Positions 20,971 to 32,300 of a stretch of DNA of 64,000 nucleotides are shown here, piece after piece. The notes under the pieces were generated by a model. That model saw only the letters and a program-made list of their open reading frames with translations. It had not been told where the DNA came from and ran no database searches. Location of the stretch: contig NC_011886.1 in the NCBI RefSeq assembly GCF_000022025.1, forward strand, positions 2,242,980 to 2,306,979, given 5' to 3'. The translations under genes and the position numbers were made by a program. Source of the stretch: Pseudarthrobacter chlorophenolicus A6 (GTDB lineage: Bacteria > Actinomycetota > Actinomycetes > Actinomycetales > Micrococcaceae). Each line of letters opens with the position of its first letter. Position 1 is the first letter of the stretch.

Positions 20971-21381
20971 TCAGGCCAGCAGCGACGGCTTCAGTTGCTG
21001 CAGGCGGCCCAGGAGGCCGTTGATGAACTGGGGCGACTCGTCCGTGGATAGGGTCTTGGCCAGGGCCACGGCCTCGCTGACGGCGACGCCATCGGGGACG
21101 TCATCGTTGTAAAGCAACTCCCAGGTGCCGATGCGCAGGATGATCCGGTCCACCGAAGGCATGCGCTCCAGGCTCCAGCCCTGCGAGTAGGTTTCCAGGA
21201 ACTCGTCAATGGCCTGCTGGCGGGACACCACGCCCTCGACGATTTCCAGGGTGTAGGGGTTGACGATCTGGTCGGTCTTTTCGCGCCGTGCACGAAGGAC
21301 GTCAAAGGCGGAAGCGGAGCGCTGCTCCGCTTCAAAAAGAACATCCAGTGCCCTGCTGCGGGCTTTACCGCGTGCGCTCAC
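20971..21381 (-). CDS. nusB: Transcription antitermination protein NusB
   Basis: A 136-residue all-helical protein that binds boxA RNA with S10 (NusE) in rRNA antitermination. Typical features are ARGKARSRALDVLFEAEQRS at the N-terminus, DRIILRIGTWELLYNDDVP, and VAVSEAVALAKTLSTDESPQ near the C-terminus. It starts with GTG, whose G is also the last base of the efp TAG stop, so translation is coupled to efp. The mRNA ends at the hairpin 17 bp downstream. Confidence 0.96.
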   Translation of the reverse strand: MSARGKARSRALDVLFEAEQRSASAFDVLRARREKTDQIVNPYTLEIVEGVVSRQQAIDEFLETYSQGWSLERMPSVDRIILRIGTWELLYNDDVPDGVAVSEAVALAKTLSTDESPQFINGLLGRLQQLKPSLLA

Positions 21382-21944
21382 TACTCGGTGACCCGGCCGA
21401 GGTAGCTGCCGTCACGGGTATCCACCTTGACCTTGGTGTTGTTTTCAACGAACAGCGGAACCTGGATCTCGTAGCCGGTTTCGAGTGTGGCGGGCTTGGT
21501 GCCCGCGGAGGAACGATCGCCCTGCAGGCCGGGCTCGGTGTAGGTGATTTCCAGGACAACGCTCGGCGGCAGCTCGATGTACAGCGGGTTGCCTTCGTGG
21601 ATGGCGATGTTGACCATCTGGTTCTCGAGCATGAAGTTGGTGGCGTCGCCTACAGTCGCACCGGAAACGGTGATCTGGTCGTAATCCGAGGTGTCCATGA
21701 ACACGAAGTCGGCGCCGTCCTGGTACAGGTACTGGTAGTCCCGGCGGTCAACCGTGGCCGTTTCGATCTTGAGGCCGGCGTTGAACGTCTTGTCCACAAC
21801 CTTGCCGGACATCACGTTGCGCATTTTCGTACGTACGAAAGCGCCACCCTTGCCGGGCTTGACGTGCTGGAACTCGATGATGTTCCAGAGCTGGCCCTCG
21901 AGCTTCAGGACCGTTCCGTTCTTAATGTCGTTCGTGGTTGCCAC
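21381..21944 (-). CDS. efp: Elongation factor P
   Basis: Relieves ribosome stalling at polyproline stretches. The 187-residue three-domain protein starts [20 protein letters not shown], and the loop that inserts beside the P-site tRNA is [13 protein letters not shown] (Lys about residue 32). The C-terminal OB domain ends with YLGRVTE. No epmA or epmB genes are nearby. A TAGAAT -10 candidate lies about 130 bp upstream (22078-22083), so efp-nusB may have its own promoter besides read-through from the aro genes. Confidence 0.97.
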   Translation of the reverse strand: MATTNDIKNGTVLKLEGQLWNIIEFQHVKPGKGGAFVRTKMRNVMSGKVVDKTFNAGLKIETATVDRRDYQYLYQDGADFVFMDTSDYDQITVSGATVGDATNFMLENQMVNIAIHEGNPLYIELPPSVVLEITYTEPGLQGDRSSAGTKPATLETGYEIQVPLFVENNTKVKVDTRDGSYLGRVTE

Positions 21945-22077
21945 TGGGTTTCCTTAGGTTTCTCAGTCTGGCGCATGGTCAGACGTTCTATGCCGGGCAG
22001 TCCGCCGCATGGCGTGCCTGCACGTTTTTGTCAAAGATCCGGGGAGCTGGGAAAAAATTCAAAAACCATTCTACCGG

Positions 22078-22083
22078 CAATTG
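22078..22083 (-). promoter_or_regulatory. Candidate -10 box (TAGAAT) for efp-nusB
   Basis: TAGAAT on the minus strand in the 173-bp gap before efp is an excellent -10 match and is followed by an unusually T-rich stretch for this genome. I could not identify a strong -35. It would give a 5' leader of about 125 nt. Confidence 0.4.
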
Positions 22084-22117
22084 GACGCGGACTTCCCCGG
22101 CGGCCCGAAGCGGGGTC

Positions 22118-22635
22118 TCAGCAGGCCAGGTCCAGTACGTCCCGTGCGCGCTGCAACGCGACGGTGGATGAGTAGATCAGCGCCGCATCGGCGGACTGTG
22201 CCACGCGCAGGTCCAGGGCGCGGGCAAAGGATTCCACGGCAGCGGAGGTCTGCCCGGCCGTGTACTGGGTTTTGCCGAGGAACTGCAGTGCCAGCGCTTC
22301 CTTTGGGGTCCCCTGGACCTCGTGCAGCAGCTGGCGGAAGAGCTCCACGGCCCTGTCCAGCCGGTTCGAAACCCGCAGGACCTCCGCCTCGAACGCACGC
22401 AGTCGGAAGGATTCCGGGTCATTGAACCGGGCTTCGGCCAGCAGTTCTGCAGCTTCTGCCCCGTGGCCCTCTACCAGCAGCACGAAGACGTGGTCCGCAG
22501 GGTCAGTGGAAGCCGCCAGCGCTTCCCGGCACGCATCGTCGTTGACGATTTGGGGCAGCAGTGTTTCAGGGTTGATCCGGATTCCCGGGAAGCCTGCTTC
22601 AGGCCATTCGGCGGTGCCTTCCATGTCGCCCTGCA

Positions 22636-22636
<1 letters not shown>
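22118..22636 (-). CDS. Small tetratricopeptide-repeat-type protein
   Basis: A 172-residue helical protein with TPR-like helix pairs: FVLLVEGHGAEAAELLAEAR, RLDRAVELFRQLLHEVQ and AGQTSAAVESFARALDLRV. There is no signal peptide. The ATG at 22636 shares its first base with the aroB TGA stop (TGATG). Another ATG at 22624 is possible, while the frame upstream to 22936 is only antisense to aroB. The position at the end of the aroE-aroC-aroK-aroB run suggests cotranscription, but nothing shows a role in the shikimate pathway. Probably a protein-protein interaction scaffold; function not recognised. Confidence 0.8.
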
Positions 22637-24292
<1,656 letters not shown>

Positions 24293-24293
<1 letters not shown>

Positions 24294-25492
24294 TACTGGC
24301 CGATCGAGTCCAGGGACGCCGGAATGTTGTCCAGGTAACCCTTGATGTTGCGGGCGGTCTCTGCCACCGAGTCCCCGCCGAATTTCTCGGTGACGGCTTC
24401 GGCCAGGACCAGCGCCACCATGGCTTCGGCAACGACGCCTGCGGCCGGAACGGCACAGACGTCGGAGCGCTGGTGGTGGGCCTTTGCCGGTTCTCCGGTG
24501 CTGACGTCGATCGTCTTCAGGGCGCGGGGCACCGTTGCAATCGGCTTCATCGCTGCGCGGACACGAAGGACGTCCCCAATGCTCATGCCGCCTTCGATGC
24601 CGCCCGCGCGGTTGCTGGCGCGCACGATCCGGCCGTCTTCATCCCGCACGATTTCATCGTGGGCTGCAGAGCCGCGGCGCGCAGCGGTCCTGAATCCGTC
24701 GCCCACCTCCACACCCTTGATGGCCTGGATGCCCATGAGGGCAGCAGCCAGGCGGGAATCCAGCCGACGGTCCCAGTGGACGTAGCTGCCCAGTCCGGGC
24801 GGCAGCCCGTACGCCAGGACCTCCACCACGCCACCGAGGGTTTCGCCTTCCTTGTGGGCGGCGTCAACTTCGGCAACCATGGCGTCCGAGGTTTCCCGGT
24901 CGAAGCAGCGCAGCGGATCAGCGTCCAGGGCGATGACATCTGCCGGTTCCGGCAGCGGCCGGCCGTCGGGAACGGAAACACTGGCGATGGACACCGTGTG
25001 GCTGACGAGCTCGATGCCGAGGTGCTTGAGGAACTGGGCGGCGACGGTGCCCATGGCCACCCGGGTGGCGGTCTCGCGGGCGCTGGCACGTTCCAGCACG
25101 GGGCGGGCTTCATCGAAGCCGTACTTCTGCATGCCGGTGAAATCCGCGTGGCCGGGACGCGGGCGGGTCAGGGGCGCGTTGCGGGCCTGGTCGGCCAGGA
25201 GTTCCGGATCCACCGGATCCGGCGCCATGATCTGCTCCCACTTGGGCCATTCGGTGTTTCCCACCTGGACGGCCACGGGACCGCCCTGGGTCACACCGTG
25301 CCGGACGCCGCCCAGGATGGTGACAACGTCCTGTTCGAACTTCATCCGGGCGCCGCGGCCGTATCCGAGGCGGCGGCGGGCCAGGGAGTCTGCGATGTGC
25401 CCGCTGGTGATTTCAACACCGGCGGGGACGCCTTCAATAATTCCCATCAGAGCCGGACCATGGGATTCACCGGCAGTCAACCAACGCAACAT
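24293..25492 (-). CDS. aroC: Chorismate synthase
   Basis: FMN-dependent final step to chorismate. The 399-residue protein begins with the canonical [20 protein letters not shown] and includes [31 protein letters not shown] and the C-terminal [21 protein letters not shown] chose the ATG at 25492. An ATG at 25501 adds three residues, and the frame up to 25555 runs into aroE and has no homology. It is 26 bp downstream of aroE. Confidence 0.97.
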
Positions 25493-25518
25493 ATCTTCCA
25501 TCCTGCCACGTAGGGCGG

Positions 25519-26379
25519 TTACAAAGCCCGTCGGGGAAGGCCGACTGAGGCGCACATCACATCTATGACAGCTGCATTAACGTCATCCCCGCGGCCCGTG
25601 AAAAGGCGCACCTGTTCCACTGCCTGGTACAGCAGCATCTCCAGTCCGGGGACCACGGCACCGCCGCCCGCCCGCCACACCGAGGCGATCAGGCTGGGCC
25701 AGGGGTCGTAGGCGACATCCAGCAGGACGCCCGGCGTTTCGGTCTTCAGGGCGGCCAGCTCTCCTGCCAGCCCGTCCGCCGCCCGGGGCGGCAGGGTGGA
25801 AATCACGACGTCGGCAGCAGCCGTGGGGAGCACGGCTTCGGCCAGCGTCAGCACGTCAACCCCGACGCCGGCGCTTGCGGCCGCCGCACGGACGTCTGCG
25901 GTGCGTGCAGGGTCCCGTGCGAAGATCTGCACACGCCGGGTTCCGAGCTCCTGCAGTGCGGCCACCGCGGAAGCCGCGGTGCCGCCGCCGCCGAGGATGA
26001 CCGCGGAGGGTGCGGCGTTCGCTCCCGCGTGCCGGAGGGCGTTGACGATTCCAGCCACATCGGTGTTGGAGCCGATGGCACGTGGTCCGTGCCCGTCGTC
26101 CTCGAACGAGACAGTATTGACCACGCCGAGGGTCCGGGCGATGCCGCGGACCTCGTCCACATGGCCCAGCATGGCGGTCTTCAACGGCATGGTGACCGAA
26201 AGCCCGCACCATCCAGGCTGGCGGCGGACCTGCCCCATCAGTCCCGGAAGGAGCTGCTCGGTGACGTCGATTGCCGTGTAGCTGATGTCTGCATCCAACT
26301 GCCGGTAGGCAGCCAAATGCAGGGCCGGGGACTTCGAATGGCTGATCGGGTGCCCCAGCACTGCTGCCCGCAGGGTCAT
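25519..26379 (-). CDS. aroE: Shikimate dehydrogenase
   Basis: NADP-dependent reduction of 3-dehydroshikimate. The 286-residue protein has the substrate motif [19 protein letters not shown], the catalytic-Lys region [30 protein letters not shown], and the dinucleotide loop [15 protein letters not shown]. The ATG at 26379 overlaps the mltG stop by 4 bp (ATGA); the frame extends to 26406, but the coupled start gives the normal N-terminus. Confidence 0.95.
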   Translation of the reverse strand: MTLRAAVLGHPISHSKSPALHLAAYRQLDADISYTAIDVTEQLLPGLMGQVRRQPGWCGLSVTMPLKTAMLGHVDEVRGIARTLGVVNTVSFEDDGHGPRAIGSNTDVAGIVNALRHAGANAAPSAVILGGGGTAASAVAALQELGTRRVQIFARDPARTADVRAAAASAGVGVDVLTLAEAVLPTAAADVVISTLPPRAADGLAGELAALKTETPGVLLDVAYDPWPSLIASVWRAGGGAVVPGLEMLLYQAVEQVRLFTGRGDDVNAAVIDVMCASVGLPRRAL

Positions 26380-28142
26380 GTGCAGCGGCCCACGTTCGCC
26401 CGGCACCAGGTGTTGTACTGCTCAACGTAGACATTGTGTTCGGCCAGGGTCTTGGCGAACTTGGTCTCCTTGGTGTCCAGGTTGACCGTAACCCAGAAGA
26501 GGTAGTCGTTCGTCTTGGGCCTGGCGGCCGCGTCGATGGCAGTCTTGCCCGGCGAGCCGATGGGTCCCGGAGGCAGCCCGGGGTTCGCGTACGTGTTGTA
26601 CGGATTGGACTTGTCCTGGCGCTGCTCGTCCGTGAAGTTGTAGCTCTTGGTCCCGAGCCCGTACGTTACTGCCGAGTCAACCTGCAGGAAGCCGCCGGTC
26701 TGGTCGTTGGGCTTGAGCCGGTTATAGATGGCTCCCGCGACGTCGCCGTATTCGGCCTGGCCGCCTTCGGCCTGGACGATGCTGGCCACGATCACGGACT
26801 GGTACTGCTTGGCCGGATCGGTGATGCCCTGGGAGACCAGCTCGTCCACGGTCACCTTGACCAAGGCTTGCAGGATGTCCTTGGCGGACGTGCCCAGCGG
26901 GAAACGGTGCTCGCCCGGTGCAAGGTAGCCCTCGAGGTTCTTGGCGTTTGCCGGCAAGCCGAACTGCGCCGGATCGTTACTGAGCGCCTGGAGTTGCTGG
27001 ATCGATACGCCGGAACCTTCAGAGATGGCCTGGAGGGACTCGTTGATCCGCAGGCCCGCGCTGAGGGCGAAGTAGATCACCTTGCCCTTGTCCTGGCCCA
27101 GGAGGACGTCGACTGCGTCCTTGTTCGTCATTTCAGACTTGAAGGTGTAGTCACCCGGGGCCAGCGTGCCGCCCGAAGCGCTGAACGCCTGCAGGAATGT
27201 GTCAGCGTTGGCCACGACGCCCTTGTTTTCGAGGTCCATGGCCACCGAACGGGTGCCTTCCCCGTTGTCCACCGTTACCTGGACCTGGCCCGAGCCGGGG
27301 CCCGGGAAGTCGCTGGCTTTGGTGCTGCCGAGGAGGGGCTTGAGGAACTGCGCGCCGACTGCCACGGCAGTAACGAAAACAGCCAGGGTGAGGAAGAGGG
27401 CAAGCAGCCTGCGGCGGCGGCGAACCTTCTTGGAGGGCCTGACCACTACCTGGGTTGCCGTTGAACCGGCGATGAGGCTGTGCGCTGCGGCATCGGCATG
27501 GTGCACGTCCTCCGGGTGGCCGGTGTGGTGGCCGGAATCTTCGGCGTGCAGGTCGTCGTGGTAGTCGGCATCGCCGTGGACCTGGCCGTAATGGGCGTTG
27601 TCGTGGTACTCGTGACCGTCCGGGTACTGGGCCGGGTCAGCGTAGTGGGGGTCTCCCGCGTACTCATGAACGTCCGTCGCCGGGTGTTCCGCGGCCGCAT
27701 GCGGGTCCTGGTGGTCGTCGGCGGCGAACACTTCGCCGTGCCGGTGGTCGGGCGCGTCGGGGCCACCCACGTTGTCCGCGACGGGTTCAGGTTGCTCAGG
27801 CGCACCGTGCGCGGCCGGATCCTGACCGGCGGCACCATGGTGACCTCCGTCGTCGGACGTTCCGTTGTCCGGGGCCGCCTCCTGGATGGAAGGAGGCGCG
27901 GCAGGTGCGGCCGGCAGCGGCGCTGCGGCTGTGGGGCCGGTGGCCGGTTGCGCGGGGACGGCGGGGGGATCTGCGGGCTGCGGGGGCACGTCGGCACCGG
28001 TCTCGTAGGCCTGCTCAGGGACAGCGCCCTGGCCGCCGGTGTCGAGGCTCTTTTCCCGTGCCCGGATCTCCTTGCGCGTCAGCGGCCTCCCTCCCCCGGA
28101 GTCCAGGGGCCCTGAGGCGTCGTCAATGTTGGCAGGGCTCAC
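26376..28142 (-). CDS. mltG: Endolytic murein transglycosylase MltG with a long His-rich cytosolic N-terminus
   Basis: Cuts nascent glycan strands at the membrane to terminate peptidoglycan polymerisation. The 588-residue protein has a cytosolic N-terminus of about 245 residues (Pro/Ala-rich, then histidine-rich with 19 His in residues 133-221), a basic stop-transfer RRRRR, one transmembrane helix (about 246-266), a LysM-like segment, and the YceG domain. In the latter, VIVASIVQAEGG carries the catalytic Glu and NTYANPGLPPGPIGSPG is the family signature. GTG start, overlapping ruvX by 4 bp. The His-rich domain is the odd feature and may bind metal or sense pH; no function is known. Confidence 0.93.
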   Translation of the reverse strand: MSPANIDDASGPLDSGGGRPLTRKEIRAREKSLDTGGQGAVPEQAYETGADVPPQPADPPAVPAQPATGPTAAAPLPAAPAAPPSIQEAAPDNGTSDDGGHHGAAGQDPAAHGAPEQPEPVADNVGGPDAPDHRHGEVFAADDHQDPHAAAEHPATDVHEYAGDPHYADPAQYPDGHEYHDNAHYGQVHGDADYHDDLHAEDSGHHTGHPEDVHHADAAAHSLIAGSTATQVVVRPSKKVRRRRRLLALFLTLAVFVTAVAVGAQFLKPLLGSTKASDFPGPGSGQVQVTVDNGEGTRSVAMDLENKGVVANADTFLQAFSASGGTLAPGDYTFKSEMTNKDAVDVLLGQDKGKVIYFALSAGLRINESLQAISEGSGVSIQQLQALSNDPAQFGLPANAKNLEGYLAPGEHRFPLGTSAKDILQALVKVTVDELVSQGITDPAKQYQSVIVASIVQAEGGQAEYGDVAGAIYNRLKPNDQTGGFLQVDSAVTYGLGTKSYNFTDEQRQDKSNPYNTYANPGLPPGPIGSPGKTAIDAAARPKTNDYLFWVTVNLDTKETKFAKTLAEHNVYVEQYNTWCRANVGRCT

Positions 28143-28735
28143 TGTTGCCTTCCATTATCTGAAAATCGTGCCGTATCCGGGGTGGCGCGGACGGACTCAT
28201 CCGTACCGCTGTCCCCCAGGTCCACGGACGGGGATGGCGCTGTCACGCGTGAGCCGACATCCGCTCCCCGGGCTTTCTGCATGTCGATGGCGTGCTGCAG
28301 GATGCCTGCCGCCGCGACCTGATCAACTACTTTACGGTGGTTCCTGCTGCTCATGCCAGCTTCATGCAGGTTGCGGTGCGCCGAGACGCTGCTGAGCCGC
28401 TCGTCAACCATGTTGACCGGCACGTCCAGGCCGCGGGCCGCGAGTTCGGCCGCCAGCAGGCCGGCATAGTCGGACGCCATCCTCGCAGAAGCGTGTTCCT
28501 CGCCCTTCATGGTGCGGGGCATGCCGACGATGACCTGCACAGCTCCCAGTTCCTCCGCCAGTTTCGCGATCAGGCGAACGTCGGAGTTCTTCTTGGTGTT
28601 CCGGTCCAGGGTCTTGTACGGCGTGGCCAAGATGGAGTCACGGTCGCAGATGGCCACCCCCACCCGGACCGTGCCAACGTCTACCCCCAGTTTGACGCCC
28701 TGGGGGTAGCCGCCGGCGGTTGCGGGATCGGCCAT
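28139..28735 (-). CDS. ruvX: Holliday junction resolvase-like protein RuvX/YqgF
   Basis: A 198-residue RNase H-like nuclease, implicated in pre-16S rRNA end processing and DNA repair. Motifs are KLGVDVGTVRVGVAICD with the first catalytic Asp, VIVGMPRTMKGEEHASA, and NMVDERLSSVSAHRNL. I chose the ATG at 28735, 1 bp after the alaS stop; the frame extends upstream to 28852 inside alaS but without homology. A C-terminal tail of about 35 residues after DMQKARGAD is low complexity. The alaS-ruvX-mltG-aroE order is conserved in actinobacteria. Confidence 0.93.
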   Translation of the reverse strand: MADPATAGGYPQGVKLGVDVGTVRVGVAICDRDSILATPYKTLDRNTKKNSDVRLIAKLAEELGAVQVIVGMPRTMKGEEHASARMASDYAGLLAAELAARGLDVPVNMVDERLSSVSAHRNLHEAGMSSRNHRKVVDQVAAAGILQHAIDMQKARGADVGSRVTAPSPSVDLGDSGTDESVRATPDTARFSDNGRQQ

Positions 28736-28736
28736 G

Positions 28737-31433
28737 TCAGGACTGGCGCCGTTCGACGGCATCCAGGATGGCCGCCAACGCGGCACCCACCTTGCCTGCA
28801 TCGGTGCCGCCGCCCTGGGCGACATCGTCCTTGCCGCCGCCTCCGCCGCCAAGGACTCCGGCAGCCAGCCGAACCAGGGCTCCTGCCTTCACTCCGGCGT
28901 TCCGGGCAGCTTCGTTGGTGGCCACCAGGACCAGCGGCCGGTCGTTTGCCACGCCCGCAACAGCCACTGCGGCGGGTGCCGAGCCCAGCCGGTTGCGCAG
29001 GTCCAGTGCCAGGCCGCGGATGTCGTCTGCGCCGCTGACGGAACCGGCGTCGTGGGCGATGAGGCTAACGCCCGCCGCGTCCTTCGCGCTGTTGACCAGC
29101 TGGGCTGCTGAGGCTGCCAGCTGTTCCTTGCGGAGCCGGTCCAGTTCCTTCTCCGTGGCCTTGAGCTTGGCAAGCGTTGCGGAGATCCGGTCGGCCAGCT
29201 GCCCGGACGGCACCTTCAGGAGATCGGTCAGTTCAGTGACCAGCGCACGCTCAGCCGCGAGGTGCCGGAAGGCCTCCATGCCCACGAAGGCTTCCACGCG
29301 TCGGTTTCCGGACCCTACGGACTGTTCGCCCAGCAGGGAAAGGCTGCCGATCAGTGAGGTGTTGGCTACGTGCGTTCCGCCGCACAGCTCACGGGACCAC
29401 GCGCCGTCGATCTCTACAACGCGGACTTCGCTGCCGTAGTTCTCGCCGAAGAGCGCCATGGCGCCCAGGGCCTTTGCCTCGGCGAGGCCCATGACCTTTG
29501 TTTCCACCGCGTAGTTGTTGCGGATGGCCAGGTTTGACACCTCTTCGATTTCCGACCGGGTGGCGGTGCTCAGGCCCTCGCCCCAGGCGAAGTCGAAGCG
29601 CAGGTAGCCCGCTTTGTTGAAGGATCCGCGCTGGGTGGCTTCCGGGCCAAGGATCTGGTGCAGGGCGGCGTGCACGATGTGGGTGCCCGTGTGCGCCTGC
29701 TCTGCGGCGTGGCGCCGTTCGCGGTCGACGGCGGCGCGCACCAGCGAGTCAGCACCGATTTCGCCTTCGCGGACAATCGCCTTGTGCACGCTGAGGCCCT
29801 TGACGGGACGCTGGACGTCCAGGACCTCGACCACGAAGCCGTCGCCGGTGATGAGGCCGGTATCGGCCGCCTGGCCGCCGGCCTCGGCGTAGAACGGCGT
29901 TTCCGAGAGTACAAGTTCGATCTCATCGCCAGTGGCTGCCTGCTGGACCGGACGGCCGCCGGTGAGCAGGCCGCGGACGCGGGATTCGCCGTCGAGCTCG
30001 GTGTACCCGGTGAAGACCGTTTCGCCCTGGGCCAGGATGTCCTGGAAGGCGCTGAGGTCGGCATGGCCGCCCTTCTTGCCCTTGGCGTCGGCCTGGGCAC
30101 GCTGGCGCTGTTCCTGCATCAGGCTGCGGAAGGCGGCCTCGTCAACCTTCAGCCCGGCTTCCTCGGCCATTTCGAGCGTGAGGTCAATGGGGAAACCGTA
30201 GGTGTCGTGGAGGGCGAAGGCATCTTCGCCGGACAGCTGCTTGTTGGCGGCCTTTGATTCCTTGACTGCTTCCTCGAGCCTCGCCGTGCCGGATGCAATG
30301 GTCCGCAGGAAAGCTTTTTCTTCGGCGTACGCAATCCGGCTGATCCGGGCGAAGTCCGTTTCGACGACCGGGTAGACGCCCTTCATGGCGTCGCGCGAAG
30401 CCGGCAGCAGGTCCGGAAGGCAGGCCTGCTCTACGCCGAGGAGGCGCATGGAACGCACGGCGCGGCGGATGAGGCGGCGCAGGACGTAGCCGCGGCCCTC
30501 GTTCGAGGGGGTCACGCCGTCGGAAATCAGCATCAGGGCGGACCGGATGTGGTCACCCACAACACGCATCCGGACATCGTCCGTGTGGTGGGGGTCATCC
30601 GGGGTTTCGGCCGAGGTGTACTCCTTGCCGGAGAGTTCGGCAGCCTTGTCGATGACGGGACGGACCTGGTCGGTCTCGTACATGTTCTCGACACCCTGGA
30701 GGATCATCGCCAGGCGCTCCATGCCCAGGCCGGTGTCGATGTTCTTCTTGGGCAGTTCACCAACGATGTCGAAGTCGTCCTTGGAGCGGACGTTGTCGAT
30801 CTGGTACTGCATGAAGACAAGGTTCCAGATTTCGATGTACCGGGTCTCGTCAGCGAGCGGGCCGCCTTCGATGCCGTAGGCGGGACCACGGTCATAGTAG
30901 ATCTCGGAGCAGGGGCCGGCCGGGCCGGGCTGGCCGGTGTTCCAGTAGTTGTCGGCCTTGCCCATCTTCTGGATGCGCTCCGCGGGAACGCCGGTGTTCT
31001 TCAGCCACAGTTCCTTGGCTTCGTCATCTTCTTCGTAGACCGTTACCCACAGGAGTTCGGGCGGCAGGCCGTACCCGCCGTCGTCAACGCTGGTGGTGAG
31101 CAACTCCCAGGCGTACTTGATGGCGTCTTCCTTGAAGTAGTCACCAAAGGAAAAGTTGCCGCACATCTGGAAGAAGGTGCCGTGCCGGGCGGTCTTGCCC
31201 ACTTCCTCGATGTCGCCGGTGCGGATGCACTTCTGGACGCTAGTGGCCCGGGTGTACGGCGCCTCTTCGCGGGCCGTGAGGTAGGGAATGAAAGGCACCA
31301 TGCCGGCCACAGTGAACAGCAGCGACGGGTCGCTGGACACCAGCGATGCGGAGGGAACCGCCGTGTGGCCCTTGCTGACAAAAAAGTCCACCCAGCGCTT
31401 GGTGATCTCCTGCGATTTCATGAGCTGTTTCAT
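28737..31433 (-). CDS. alaS: Alanyl-tRNA synthetase
   Basis: Charges tRNA-Ala and edits mischarged Ser or Gly. The 898-residue protein shows the class II core (MCGNFSFGDYFKEDAIKYAW), the G3:U70 recognition region, the editing zinc site HTGTHIVHAALHQILGPEA with the matching CGGTHVANTSLIG, and a C-terminal glycine-rich C-Ala domain (GVLGGGGGGKDDVAQGGG). Length and motif order are normal. Confidence 0.98.
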   Translation of the reverse strand: MKQLMKSQEITKRWVDFFVSKGHTAVPSASLVSSDPSLLFTVAGMVPFIPYLTAREEAPYTRATSVQKCIRTGDIEEVGKTARHGTFFQMCGNFSFGDYFKEDAIKYAWELLTTSVDDGGYGLPPELLWVTVYEEDDEAKELWLKNTGVPAERIQKMGKADNYWNTGQPGPAGPCSEIYYDRGPAYGIEGGPLADETRYIEIWNLVFMQYQIDNVRSKDDFDIVGELPKKNIDTGLGMERLAMILQGVENMYETDQVRPVIDKAAELSGKEYTSAETPDDPHHTDDVRMRVVGDHIRSALMLISDGVTPSNEGRGYVLRRLIRRAVRSMRLLGVEQACLPDLLPASRDAMKGVYPVVETDFARISRIAYAEEKAFLRTIASGTARLEEAVKESKAANKQLSGEDAFALHDTYGFPIDLTLEMAEEAGLKVDEAAFRSLMQEQRQRAQADAKGKKGGHADLSAFQDILAQGETVFTGYTELDGESRVRGLLTGGRPVQQAATGDEIELVLSETPFYAEAGGQAADTGLITGDGFVVEVLDVQRPVKGLSVHKAIVREGEIGADSLVRAAVDRERRHAAEQAHTGTHIVHAALHQILGPEATQRGSFNKAGYLRFDFAWGEGLSTATRSEIEEVSNLAIRNNYAVETKVMGLAEAKALGAMALFGENYGSEVRVVEIDGAWSRELCGGTHVANTSLIGSLSLLGEQSVGSGNRRVEAFVGMEAFRHLAAERALVTELTDLLKVPSGQLADRISATLAKLKATEKELDRLRKEQLAASAAQLVNSAKDAAGVSLIAHDAGSVSGADDIRGLALDLRNRLGSAPAAVAVAGVANDRPLVLVATNEAARNAGVKAGALVRLAAGVLGGGGGGKDDVAQGGGTDAGKVGAALAAILDAVERRQS

Positions 31434-31534
31434 ACCCTTCTTGGTCCGCGCTTGACGACGCGGAAAGTTCGTTCAGGCGGCAGGGCCTGGTCGGGTTCCC
31501 TGCCGGGTTGGTGCGGGCTGACGGCCCGGGGGCG

Positions 31535-31765
31535 TCAGCTGCGGACCAGGTCCGCGGTTTCGACGCCGAGCGCACTCCGCAGGTCGGTTTCGCGCTCCTG
31601 CATTCCGGCGCGTACGGCGTCAGCGAAGTCGTAGACGCCGTCGGCCAGCCTGCCTACAGCCCTGTTGAGGCCTTCCGGGCCCAAAGCGGACTGGGCCTCG
31701 GTGACCTTGCGGAAGGCGATGACACCGATGGCCACGCCGATTCCCATCCAGACAAGTCGTTTCAT
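31535..31765 (-). CDS. Small membrane protein (DUF6167-like)
   Basis: A 76-residue protein with one N-terminal transmembrane helix (KRLVWMGIGVAIGVIAFRKV) and a short amphipathic C-terminal part (VGRLADGVYDFADAVRAGMQ). I chose the ATG at 31765; the frame upstream to 31831 overlaps the DUF948 gene. It resembles the DUF6167 family found beside alaS in Arthrobacter relatives. Sits 16 bp after the DUF948 gene and 101 bp before alaS. No function known. Confidence 0.75.
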   Translation of the reverse strand: MKRLVWMGIGVAIGVIAFRKVTEAQSALGPEGLNRAVGRLADGVYDFADAVRAGMQERETDLRSALGVETADLVRS

Positions 31766-31781
31766 GGTGTTCTTTCGGGGC

Positions 31782-32156
31782 TTAGCGGCTGCGGCGGCCG
31801 GTGGAGGGCTTCTTGCGGTTGGAGAGCGCACTGCGGACGCCGTAGCTGAACGCGGCCACCTTGATCAGCGGCGATCCAACGGTGGCGGCCACCAGGGACG
31901 ACAGCGCCGAAAGGTTGGCAGAAGCATCAGAGACGTTGGACGAAATGCCGTCCACCTTCTTCAGCTGCTGGTTCGTGGTGGTCACGGTGGCCGTGACCTC
32001 ATCCATCAGGGGCGTCGCGCCGTCACTCAGTGACCGGATGGACGTCCGCACCTCATCCAACACCTTGCCCAGCTTGAGGATGGGCACGGCGAGCAGCAGC
32101 ACCAGGAGTGCAAACACTCCGGCAGCGACCAGGCCGGCGATATCGCCACCAGTCAT
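31782..32156 (-). CDS. DUF948-family membrane-anchored protein
   Basis: A 124-residue protein with an N-terminal helix (IAGLVAAGVFALLVLLLAVP) followed by an amphipathic coiled-coil-like region (LDEVRTSIRSLSDGATPLMD, TNQQLKKVDGISSNVSDASA) and a basic tail KKPSTGRRSR. This matches DUF948, which resembles methyl-accepting-type helical rods. It is first in a small run DUF948-DUF6167-alaS. The role is unknown; the conserved neighbourhood with alaS is the only functional hint. Confidence 0.82.
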   Translation of the reverse strand: MTGGDIAGLVAAGVFALLVLLLAVPILKLGKVLDEVRTSIRSLSDGATPLMDEVTATVTTTNQQLKKVDGISSNVSDASANLSALSSLVAATVGSPLIKVAAFSYGVRSALSNRKKPSTGRRSR

Positions 32157-32249
32157 AGACGTTCATCTCCTTGAAATTCTGTGGTCCGGAACCATCCTGC
32201 GCACTTCGCGAACCGCGTTGGGCAGATGTCCCCCAAGTACCTTACATAC

Positions 32250-32283
32250 AAAGAAGCCCGTGGCGCTTGCCACGGGCTTCTTT
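32250..32283. terminator. Strong intrinsic terminator downstream of rpsD
   Basis: A perfect 15-bp stem, AAAGAAGCCCGTGGC (32250-32264) and its complement (32269-32283), with a 4-nt loop. Read on the minus strand it ends rpsD transcription with a short U-rich tail (TTCTTTGT). Confidence 0.88.
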
Positions 32284-32300
32284 GGATACGCTGCTGGGAT

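Noticed and set aside
21780..21800. TTGTCCACA, an actinobacterial DnaA-box match, within efp
   Set aside because: It is in a conserved coding segment (Val-Asp-Lys codons) and is isolated, so chance is the simplest explanation.
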